NCBI GenBank assembly: GCA_037389465.1
Contig: JAZARR010000074.1
Location: 6,014,001-6,078,000, forward strand
Length of the DNA stretch: 64,000 nucleotides
Source: Baylisascaris procyonis
Lineage: Eukaryota; Nematoda; Chromadorea; Rhabditida; Ascarididae
Direction of reading: 5' to 3'
Shown here piece after piece: positions 52,817 to 64,000 of the stretch (the stretch's first letter is position 1; every line of letters begins with the position of its first letter). The translations under genes were made by a program, and so were the position numbers. Under the pieces are notes generated by a model. The model did no database searches. It was not told the DNA's origin and was given only the letters and a program-made list of their open reading frames with translations.

Positions 52817-55800
52817 TGTATATATAAGTCTTAAGAGGGAACAGAAGAATGCTAATAGAAAAAGCTTCGTTATGATATCTCGTTCATTGCATAGTGTCTT
52901 CACATATGTTTGTTGTTTTTCGAATTGATCACTCCCCCTTTGCAATGAAACGTTTCCTGTACATAGTCAAATTTGTTCATTTCAGAGGTTTTTCTTAGGC
53001 AAGTCAATATTCGTTTGAAAATTAAGAATACTGATATAATTGAAAGTAATCAGTCTAGTCGGCAACAAACTTCTTGGCGACTTGTTTTTTTTTCATTATG
53101 GAGTATATGGTTATTTGTGACGAGTTTTATCGCGCGAAGTCTAAGTCGCCGATAACAGTAGCGAATTTGTGATAAATAAATTCAAATTAGATCTACTCAT
53201 AAATCGAATTATCCATTAATTTCCTCTTCATTTTAGTGAGCAAAAGGTTTAAATTAATCCTATGATTGACTTGTGTTGCCATAAAATGTAATAGCATAAT
53301 ATCACTAGCCGTAATAGTGCATGTGCCACAACTTCGAAATTCATTTATCTTCGCAACTTATCGAAAAAATAGTGTCAACTGAACATTTGACTAGCCATTC
53401 ATCGTCTACAAAGGCGATTCGGCTGAACTTTTCGGCGAAATTCTCATCTTTATAAGCATTGATTTGATTAAGAAGAGGCGAATAAATTTAACCAATGAAC
53501 CCGCTTAATCAATACTAACCAATGAATAGAAAAATCTGGCGTACAAAGCCGTGTAATATTAGCGAAAATAAAAACGTCTTTGATATAAACGCGATCAGCT
53601 GCGCTTAGATATATTGTCCTAGTAAAGTGCAAAAACGATATACGAATGTTCAAAGAATTGCAAAGCGCAAATGACACGAACGGAACATTCATTTTTTTTT
53701 TTTTGAAGAAAAACTTCAATACGGGCAATTGGAGAAACATCTGTGCCGTTAATTAATTTATGTTACTACGAATAATAAGCGTAATAAAACAAATCGTCTA
53801 TGGATTTTTAGAGCTGAAAAAAAATGAAAGCGAGTAATTTTTCATCGATCTTTTTTTTTCCATTTTCATATTTGTACGAATATTTCCTATGAGATCATTC
53901 GAATATTTCTATTTTTGTTCATTTGGTGCCGAGTGCTGTAAGCAGAAAACCTATGCAGTACTGAAGTATCTAAAAGACTTGCAAAGGCATGGATACTACA
54001 GCTCATAAACTGGTCGCGATTCTAATATTGCAGATGAATATATCTCGACTAAGTGCTTTTAAAAAATTTGAAGCCTCACCAGTAGTTTTAGAAAGCTTCT
54101 AGAAATTATAAAGAAAATTTGATGTACAAATAATTTATATGATATAAGCATAGCAGTATGGAACGCTGTGTAAATTTGGTAATAAGCTGTTTTGTTGAGC
54201 CACCACTTAAGCTTAGAATTTTCACTGACAGATGTGAATTAACTAGCATAGCTTGAAGTGAACATATTTTCAGCGAGACATTGATATGCATAGGAATTGT
54301 TTTGTTGACAGTTTGTGATAGATCACTGCCCCATGCAAGTTAACAATAGCCGGGCTACCTTATACTTTTGTTGTTCGAAAATTTTCAGATCACTATCGAA
54401 TTTTGCACATTGAGGTTTTCAACACTAAAATTTTGAACGTAATGATTTTATAATATGAAATCAGTGGTCGGAAGCTTTGTAACTTCTTTCCCCCTAAAAT
54501 TCAATGCGATATTGTGAGGTCTAACACACTCTATTATTTGTCTTCATTGACATCTATCGTCTTATTTTTCATTCATTCCACAGCTGAATAATGGGAGTTG
54601 AAAAGTTATAATTGAGATTCTTTATGAAATCATATCTGTCTTATTCATGTCGTCGAACTCTATATGTATAATTGACTTTAATAACATAGCATCAAGTGAT
54701 TTAGGTTGTTAAAAAAAATCTGTTCATTGTAGCGAATAAAATAGCGATGTCATTGAGTTGTAAATTTGTATTGAATCGAATGGAGATTAATGCTGATCAG
54801 CAACAATTTTTTCCGCTATCTTTTTTTGCAACCTCAATAAGCGTTAATTATATTCACTATGCACCTGCATGAGGCTACGAATGAGTAAAGCTAAAAAAAA
54901 ATTAGTGCATTTCATATTTCATTCGCAGTGAATAACGATGCGCAAAATAAGTGTACAGCTGCGCTATATCTTACAACGATACAAAAATGATTGATTGAGC
55001 TCATTGCAATGCCTTCGATTACATTCGATAGCGATATGTTTATGTAGATGGATTCCTCGTTTGTCCACTGAAATCTATATTTAATGCACTTGTATTATTT
55101 ATAGTTTAGTATTTAATAGTTTAGTATATTTATAATTTATATTATTTATAGTTAATGATATTAAATGTATTATAGGAGCATGAGTAAATAATTAAATATA
55201 AGAAATATTAGGCTACTAGGCATCAACAATACCCCGATATTCTTGATGTTCATCGATAGCATTCCTCTACGAGAAAATATACTTTTGTTGTGATCACAAG
55301 TGCTGATTATTTCTGTAGTTTTTGCTCAACATTTTATCGAATCGTTGCTGTATTAGTCAATTATCTATGGCAATATCATATCTACTAAAATGCTATAAAT
55401 GACGTTATTTTAAAGAAATAAACTTTAAAACTACAATTGATGGGAGAGATAATTTCAAAATATTGTTCCATTAGACTTTAACTCATCAATCTAGGTGAAT
55501 TTCAACGAAAATTTTATTTTACCTCGTAAGCAAAGAAATTTAGGAGAAGAAAACTATTAGTTTGCGTAAGCGTTCTTCATTATGTTTTGCCTATGTTTAA
55601 CATAAAAACAATGCGACTATCGAGAGAGAGTGTGTGTGTGTTTCATTTCAGTTCGAATATTTACTTCTCAAAATTTCTATAAATTTTTGAAAATATCAAA
55701 TTTCGCCTCATTGAAAATTCATATAACTCATATCATTTGCTAAAAGAAAAAAAATCGACGACCCTTTTGAATTTCGTATATTTACCAGATCATTTTTTTG

Positions 55801-58800
55801 TGTGTTTTTCGAGGACATCAAAGTTCTACAAAACGATTGTTTTAACGAAAAAGTGATTTTTTTTTCTTCTTCAAGTTAATGAATTGCTAACAACTGACAA
55901 TTAAATTGTAAAACATTTAGATACTCTAAGAGGATCTAAAAAATAGAAAATGAAAAAAAAATTAGAGAAAAATTATAGGCTGAAAACGTAGACACGATAA
56001 AATTGCGAGAATTTGAACGATAAATTATGTTAATGGCTAAAACTGTGAAAAAAAGAAACAAATAAAGTGCTCACTTCTCTCGCATTTTCCACACAGATTT
56101 ATTTTTTTCCTGCACTTCAGTGCGATGTTTTTTTTTTTCAATGATAGAAAACTACAAGTGGTTTTTAGCGAGTTTTTCGAAGAAATTTTCAACGACCTTT
56201 TCATGTTTTTAATTTCAATTTTTCATATAAAACTTCGATAGCTTTCATTCTAAGTTATATTCAATAGTGGGCATACTCCTAAACAAGAGTGAATTGAGCA
56301 GGAACTTTTTTCGCCCTTGAAGCATTTATTCAAACGTTTTTTTCTTAAACTCTAGGAATTCCTTATAAACTTCTTTAGGTTCTTTTAAAAAGTCATCCAT
56401 TTTTCTCGTTGGCCAAATTGTCGAATGGAATTTTAGTTAGCGCCCTTTTCTTTTATCAGAGGCGGGAAAATCATATAGAGTACCTTCTATATGGTGTTCT
56501 TATTTCTTGTACCAGTTACGATTGAGTTGAAAAAGCAATTAGAAGAGTTGGAAAAGTTTACAATCGGATTTGAATGCATTTACGGTAAACATATTGCACT
56601 TCGATGCAATAAAATTTGATGTTATTAGCTAATAATGGTGACATCAGTTCCTCAGATGAGAAAAGATAACGATACCCATTAACATTTGCCACATTATATA
56701 GTGGTAAGAAAGAAAAAAGCGATTTAACAACATAATGGCTATTGCAAAATGAGGCCATAAAATGCATGAAAAAAGAATTACATCGGAGTGCAATGTGGGA
56801 AAAATATAACATGTTTAATATAAATTGAGTGTATTCTTCGAGAGAGAATAATGGATCAATAGTAATTGAATAGCTATTGAGCATCTAATATTGATAAGAG
56901 AAATTAAAAAATATTGAGAGAATAGGCGAGCACTATTTCTTTGCCGGAATTTCTATTAGGTGGTCTAATCAGTAAGTTTCGAGGTGACTCGACTATAGGG
57001 AAAAAATTTGCTGATATGTTAGTATAAAATTTGCCAATATCTATGACGTTCCTATTGCAATATGCATCCGCTGAGGTATCCTTAGAAAATAATGACGAGT
57101 AATTAGCACGAATTAAAATATAGGTGCATTATTACGCATGTCTTATTACTTATTAGCTATGTGTTGAATAAGGTTGGCTTATGCGAATTACCGTAGCAAT
57201 GAACCTTCAAATGCGCGTTGCCGTTTCATTAATCGGTCTATAGTGAAATATGGTTTTTGCAAAAATGAAAATAATGCATTTATTTATTGTTGAGACCATT
57301 GAAAGTGAAAGATCAAAGTTTAAATTATGTTGTAAAATTGGTTGAAATTTTTTCGCTTGCTAATGGTTAATTTCAAGCAAGCAATATGGCAATTGTTCTT
57401 TTGTTGCTTTATAATATGCCAAGGGAATCTTCTTTCTTTATTGTCTCTGCTATCGCCACGAAATAATCGTAGAATTTGATCTCTATGAATGTAAATGCGA
57501 TCGATAAAGGAGAATTTGGAAGCTTGTTGTGGTGAATAGTTTTGATCGATTTCCATAAAAGAAAACGCTATGAAAAAAATCTATCATGAAGCGTGTTCAC
57601 AACTGCAAACTTTCTTGCGCAATAACTCTACGAAATCGTTGTTGATAAAGAGTTTTGATGTTAACTGTTATCATCGAAATTGCAGTTAGATTTATGAACA
57701 ATGCCGTCAGAAACAGAAATTAAATCGAAGATTTCTAAAAGTTGAATCTTCTGTTCGATTTTCTGTAAAGAAATTCTGCTGGATCGAAAATGTATCAGAA
57801 ATATTTCATTTGGGAAAATTTATCAATAAACAATGACGTCATTATATTTGAAAATAATTGCAATGTTATTTTTAAAAATTTTTTATCGATTATGAATTTC
57901 TTTAATCAATATTTGACATTGCCCAATTTTTTGTGCGAAAAAAAATCATTAAGTGTTTTTCGCAAAGTTGCCCCATCCCCCACTAGTAAATAAACAAATA
58001 TTTCTTGCTTATCGTACAGCTAGGAGGGCTTTGAGGATAATTCTACGCAAAAGAATTAACAAAGTGATGCCGAACTGTCCGACTATATTCGGTGGATATC
58101 ACTTTTGATAGGCTTTTTATGCTTTTCTTCCAAAAATTTTAATCCACAGTAAAAAAAATTATCATGTGAAGTATTGCTGAAGAATGGCTCAGCATTTATT
58201 GTGAGAAGCGATTTTATCGTAATGAGTGACATGCGAAATCGGATTTGACGAATCAATTTTAGTATTCATTTTAGATAGTCAATATGTTTAAATATAAATA
58301 TGATAGATAGTATGTTTCGTTTAGGAGACGTTAAATACTGAAATAGTAGTACTTTCTTAAAATTTGCTTATATTGTTTGCTATTGCGGCCGCATAAAAAT
58401 CCCACTTTTTTGAAGATCCTGGACAATAAAATATGATTGAATTTACAAGAATTTACGAAGCTGTAAGAAAGGGATTTCGAAGTTCTTTAGATTTTGTAGC
58501 CTTCCTGCTTTTCCAGTCTTATAGTTCGCCGTCTATGTGGCTAAATTTGATGAGTTAATATTTTTTTGTCATAAAAATACACATATAATGGAAGGGAATG
58601 GAATATGTGGAATGAACCGAAATCAGAGACTATTAGGTAGAGAAAGTGGCCCTATTAATCATATGAATATATATGCAATAGTCGTTTATCATGTAAAATT
58701 CAGCTATAAATTTATAGCTTGATTATAGTTCGATATATAAAATTATAGTTTGATTCCTAAATGGAAATAGTGAGCAGTAAAATAATGTTGCAAATTTAAG

Positions 58801-60208
58801 TGGGAATGAGTGAATTGATTGAATTGAGTTGATTCTCGAATAGAACCTTATCAAATAGGGAAGTTTGAAATATTGTAGATTGATGAATCTTGTTCTCGTA
58901 TAAGATATGATCACATTTTCGATATTGCTTTCATGGAAGATTTCAGATTTAATCTAGAAAATCTTTATTTATAATTTATTCATCAGTTACATATGGAAGT
59001 TACAAATACGTTCCGCATAAAAAAAAACAGTCTTTTGGTAGAATGTTTCGATGGAAGTGAAGGGTTGATAGGGACTGAGAAGAGGAAATGAACAAAAAGC
59101 ATGAAATCTTTCAGACACTCAGCTTCAGACGTTCAGGAGCCTCCACATCTGGACACAAAAGTGATGATTTTTTTGGAAGATTAGATAATGTTAGACTGAT
59201 ACTTGCTAATGAGTGATCAAAAGCACGTAAATCTTCGAATATTACCAGTCTATAATTGTTTCAATTTGAAGATCAGCCCTATCACCCTTTCCTTTCACTA
59301 TGAGAGCGAGTCTACAGCGTCATCATTTTCAATGTTTTCTTAAATGGGGTCGCCCAATCCTTTGGGAATGTATCTTCATGTTATTTAGTCAAAACAATCG
59401 ATGCATGAATTTTCTTCCCCATCTCCTAGGATGACATATCGCCTCTGTGACGAAATTCAAGGTTTTGCAACATTCCTCATAAAAATATAATCATTTCTAA
59501 GATTTATTTAAACGATGTATTTTTATGGCATGAATATTATTATAGACGTCTGTGTTTCATTGCTTCCATGTTGCACTGTGAAATATTGATTGCGCTGAAC
59601 AATATGAATAGAAAAGAACTAAGGAAAACATAAACGGATTTTTATACTACACTTCATGGAGGCTCTAAATATCAAATCTTTCTAATATCCGTTGCGGCAT
59701 TTATTTGTTTCCTTCGAATTGCTAAGAATTTAAACCGTTGTCATAGGTCGATGTAGAGCGATAGCGCTCTATGAGATAAAAAACGTAAATGTAATATTCT
59801 TGAAACCCTCGATTTCTTGCATGTAACAACTCTTGAGGATCATGATGTGTCTATTCATTTCTTGTATGTCTATCAGCCCTTTCGTTCGATCAATAATCAC
59901 ATTTCATCAAGCAATAAATAAGCAAGCGTCGATGAGGTTTAATAGGCGTAGTCTAAAGAATGTTATCCTCTCTATAAATCAATTTTACTCACCCTGCTTA
60001 TCTGCTTCAACAATTCTACAAGCTAACTGTAGTATTAAACATACTCTAGCATCAAATTGAGTCGATAGGCGAATTTTGCCAGTGGATTCATAGAAGCGGC
60101 TGATTTTTTTTTTTTTTTTTAAGAAAATGGTTCTTATCGAATATTTTTTGAAAATTTATATTTTCAAAGCGCATCATTGCGTTCTTGTGAAAATGTTCTA
60201 ATCTCTAT
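52815..60208. other. AT-rich gene-poor region
   Basis: The open frames here (for example a 108-codon one on the minus strand at 56558-56884) are Phe-, Tyr- and Leu-rich and lack splice signals. No repeat array or RNA gene was recognised. Confidence 0.45.
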
Positions 60209-60394
60209 ATGAGTGCCTCTTTGTCTGTGCAGAAGTTCCTACAAGTAATAACCTTGCTAACCTATACTCTTCTTCCTCTGTCCACCCAAGTTTGTAACAC
60301 GGATGCTGAGTTGTGGTTGTGGTATTGTCTCACCTGTTGCAGTCATAGTTTACCTCCGCATAATGGGATCGGAAAAGATTGTTATCAATCATAA
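60209..60394 (+). other. 61-codon ORF with signal-peptide-like start
   Basis: The ATG opens a frame with a hydrophobic stretch at residues 10-25 (FLQVITLLTYTLLPLS), then five Cys in the last 35 residues, stopping at a TAA. It would suit a small secreted Cys-rich peptide, but the length is within chance and there is no splice or homology support. Confidence 0.15.
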
Positions 60395-60459
60395 AGGTAG
60401 TGTATATGAAATATGATATGATAGTGGATCTTCATAGAAAGGGCTCTCCTTCCTCCGTC

Positions 60460-60474
60460 CACCCCCCCCCCCCT
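60460..60474 (-). repeat. Poly-C tract (G run on the minus strand)
   Basis: A C run of about 12 inside a longer pyrimidine-rich stretch (about 60445-60490). Confidence 0.85.
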
Positions 60475-62316
60475 CACCTCTCCCCTTCCTTGCCAAATGC
60501 GTTCTTATACTTCCATTTGTTATTGATACTTTTTCAGAGCGCTCAAATCTTTTCTTTCACAGGCACTTTATATGCATATTTGTTAGGTTTCTGTTTGTCA
60601 AAACAAGCATAAAGTTGTATACTCTGGAAATATTTGCATAAAGCCATGAAAAGCATCAGCATTCTCTGTAATAACAAAATCTTTTCTTGGATATAAATTT
60701 ATCGAAATGAAATAATTGCTCGCTGACGCAGAGCGATTAACCGCGTATCGCCTAAACACCTAATTTTGGTGACGATTTCGTCGATGATAGGTTACTCGAT
60801 CATATCTGAAACGAAAGACGTTTTCATCGTGTTTTGCACGTTTCATTACAGCATCGAGAAAAGATTTCTTCAAATAATCTCATAGGAATGAAGCAAAGAT
60901 TTGACTAGATTGATGCCTCTCCAACATATTATCGCATTTCTCGATGGATTTTATTTTTTGAATATTGAAATTCACATTTTTGATTATTACCTATATGAGA
61001 GTTGGCTCATTTTCAAATGGTATATTTAGGAGATCAGTGAAGTGTCCAATTGCGACAGAAATATCATCTCATCTTCAGATGGACTTTCTGAGGGATTATT
61101 AGAGCTTTAGGTGGACTGAGCAATTTTCAGATGTGTATCTAAAGTAAGCGTTTCGGATTCTGTTTGGTTACATGATCGCTGTTTCAGTTTCATATGGACT
61201 AGGAAAAGATATACGGGAAATTTTTTGACATGCGAAACTAAATTCATTTTTGGAACATTTTCATGCTAGATCGAAAATGGAATTTTTGGCATATTTCATT
61301 CAGTAATTTGTTATATTGGAGTTAGTAATGATTCTTTATCAGCCATTTCTACCATGCTTATCTACTGCTACTCAAGGGAAGATATGAGGAAAATACGCAA
61401 AGCGATAGCTATTGGTTTCGGGAGATTTATGACAGGAAAAGATTGATCACTGAAGAGGAGTACGGTTAGATGGACCACTTATTCTTTTATCGCTCATATC
61501 CTTCGCTAATCGCATTCATGACTTCTCATCGTCTGTGGCTTGACTTTATTACGTTGCGATGGGTAACTTTAACATAGAGTAACAATCAGCCGTCAGATAT
61601 GCCACGCTATCACTCTAGAAAGGTAGAGAGGATTGGGTTAAGAAAGAAAACGATTGCTAGATTTGTATTTGCTGTTGAGTTGAGGTGAAAGTGTTCGTGC
61701 AATGAGGTCATTGTGAAAAATTCACTCACTGGAAGAGATGTTTAGCAGCTTTATCTTTATTTCTTTTGTTTGCTCATCCGGTGTGCACCATTTGACGCAT
61801 AAATTGCCCTCATACAACAAATAACGGCTCTCTCTTCTAGGCAAATCCTCTTTTTGAAGCTATGCATATTGAATGACGTCATGTCTACATATTGCAAAAT
61901 GAGATAGTATAGACCTATATGCGCCAATATTAACTATAACATATTTTATGCTTTCACACAAACAATTTTGCCCATAAATCCCAGCTTCAAAAAATCCGCA
62001 GTATGCATGTGTACACCATTCTTCGATTATCTTCATGGTTCCTTTTCAAAGGATTTCCCAGGTGAAAAGATAAAGAAGTTTTTAAAAAGATCCAGTCCTG
62101 GAAGGGTGTCATAGAGTCATATATAGAGGCACTCATATGTAGGCGATTACCTTAAGTAGCTGATTAACGTTCCCGGTTAACTCAACTGCCAGATCCCGTT
62201 TATAATTCCACAGAGTTAGCCACACAGCAGAGCTGGCTAGCGCTCATGGTGTGCAAGAGGGCGTTGCGGAATCGTCATTTCTTCTTGATCTTCATTCGGG
62301 TGAAAAGAAAGGAGTC

Positions 62317-62329
62317 GGGGGGGGGGGGG
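62317..62329 (+). repeat. Poly-G tract (about 13 G)
   Basis: A G run inside a G+C-richer block at 62220-62480. Two overlapping open frames of 77-91 codons cross it, but they depend on the exact G count and lack support. Confidence 0.85.
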
Positions 62330-62930
62330 AGGAGTTCTTCACTCCGTTTTCACATATCAGGGAAGAGAAAACCATCCATTCCACTTTTTCCTTTCTGTAT
62401 TTTTCCTGTGTACAACCAACTAACTGTTGTTGGGTTTTTTTTTTCCGGCAGAGGAATGATATCTGCGTTCACATGCTAAAAATCGACCATTACGCAGTTT
62501 GCACTGTTTTGCCTTACCATATATAATGAAGGTAACATGGGATGAAACAAATAAAAAAGCAAAAAAATGATTATTATGAGGTTATGTTTTTATTTATTTA
62601 TGAAAGCATTAAAAGAGGAGGGTATTAATGAAGCAAATGAATATTTTTGAATCGAATCCCAAGGAAACAATAGTATAGTGGGTTGAAAAGAACAACACTG
62701 GTGCAATAGGGTATATAGTACAGTATGAATATGCGCCGGAAGTTTAAGCGTACATGTTAAAGCTGTGAGAGTATTTCTGAGGATGGTCAACAAACGGAAG
62801 TTAAATAATTTGAGGACATTCATATCCGGCACAGAGTGTTATACAACTATTATCAGTAGTTTTTGTAAGCGTTGTACTTTGTGACGTAAAGTAAAGGGCA
62901 TTTTATGTTGCTTAATACGTACAACAACCT

Positions 62931-62934
62931 CTCT

Positions 62935-63016
<82 letters not shown>
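62931..63016 (+). repeat. (CT)n-(CTAT)16 compound microsatellite
   Basis: A CT-rich stretch to 62950 leads into about 16 perfect CTAT units. Confidence 0.96.
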
Positions 63017-63730
63017 CTATCTCATTTATGTATATTTAATGAGTAGGTGGGTGGAGCTTACGAGTGGACGCGCCCACTTGTAGCCATTCGTTCAGTGTTG
63101 TCGGTTGTTGTGTTTAGGCACTCTAAGGGTGGGGGAGAAATGTGTCGCCTGGAAGCGATCATATAAAAAATCGCTTCGAAAGTTTTTCATTTGTTATTTC
63201 TAAACTCTGCACAATTTAACTGCGAATATTGCGCACAATAATTAAATAGTAAACTTATGAATTATCTCACTACAAAAAGTTGAATTCCACTAAGGTTGCC
63301 TATCATTGTAAATATTTTCAAGTTACCATAATGAAATTGTGGTGATTGAACTTAATCGTTGGAAAAGGTTATTGCAGATTTTCATCAGCCGTTTCGAATA
63401 TTATTATGAGATAGTAGAATGCATTCAAAAATAAAACCTTCAAGATTTTTTTAAAATAAATAATACAAAAAATAACAATTATCGAATATTATAGAGGACT
63501 GTATTAAGTTTAGGTGGTACCACATGATACCCACCCTTCCTTTTCCTCCCCTCCCCCCCCCCAAAAAAAAAAAGAGTACGTGTATGTCCAATATTACTGA
63601 CCTAAAAATCGTTTTCGGTGACGTCAATATGTAATTATTTCTTTTGCATCGGTGTGTTTTTCCTCTTCGGTTGGCCGCTTGCAGACATCATTGATTGAAG
63701 TGTGATAGAAATTTTACAATTCTTTCACAG

Positions 63731-63784
63731 CAGACATATGTAAATGTTGCCGAAGATAAACAGCAAAATGCAACATTCGCAAGC
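63731..63784 (+). other. Weak exon-like segment near the window end
   Basis: After the acceptor TTCTTTCACAG the frame reads QTYVNVAEDKQQNATFAS before running into a T homopolymer. No clear donor follows in frame. A real exon would belong to a gene extending beyond or poorly resolved here. Confidence 0.15.
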
Positions 63785-64000
63785 GTTTTTTTTTTTTTTT
63801 AATAGAGGCTTTTCACTTTTGCATATAGAGGCTTTTCGCTCTTTTTCCAAAGGGTTTGAAGAGTTGACGATTGTTTATGTTTGCACTTAAATCTCGCTTG
63901 TAAATCTCTGTTATTTTCGAAAAATCTACATAAACAATTGCTTGATTGATTATGGAAATATACCTTCGATGAATAGAGATCAATATTTGATCGCTTGCAA

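Overview
The window is eukaryotic nuclear DNA. It is very A+T-rich, with long T and A runs, and its coding exons are interrupted by introns that begin GTRWGT-like and end in T-rich TTTCAG, TTTTAG or TTTATAG. Both recognisable genes have a T-rich AG acceptor 7-13 bases upstream of their ATG, as expected for spliced-leader trans-splicing. Together these point to a nematode, and the very low GC and long introns suggest a parasitic (clade III-like) species. That placement is inference; no rRNA, tRNA or SL RNA gene was found to fix it.

Layout. (1) 1-9168: a multi-exon plus-strand gene for a protein of about 806 residues that I do not recognise. It is largely disordered, rich in Arg, Ser and Lys, and carries acidic patches and a basic cluster. 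Its first five exons lie at 444-3192 and its last three at 5713-9168. Between them is a strange 1.8 kb G+C-richer, purine-rich block (about 3500-5343) with coding character but stops in all frames and short tandem repeats. (2) 9169-12930: T-rich intergenic DNA with an (AT)42 microsatellite and a G run. (3) 12931-20976: the plus-strand gene for BLOC-1 subunit 2 (blos-2/BLOC1S2). Its four exons are separated by phase-1 introns. The second intron holds a G+C-rich, hairpin-rich insert with a TTTA tail that looks like a minus-strand retroposon remnant. The third intron holds two other possible terminal exons. (4) About 21-64 kb: 43 kb with no convincing gene. It is AT-rich DNA with microsatellites, minisatellites, poly-G tracts, perfect hairpins and scattered exon-like segments. 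The best of these are a phase-matched exon pair at 23964-24104 and 26129-26315 ending in a Cys/His-rich tail, and a membrane-protein-like exon at 43157-43494. A 52-bp repeat array at 24.6-25.1 kb changes orientation twice.

The two supported genes are on the same strand but about 3.8 kb apart and each has its own acceptor, so nothing suggests an operon. BLOC1S2 serves lysosome-related organelle biogenesis; the first gene cannot be placed in a pathway. The long ORFs elsewhere are mostly at the length expected by chance in DNA this AT-rich, so I list only those with supporting splice signals or composition.
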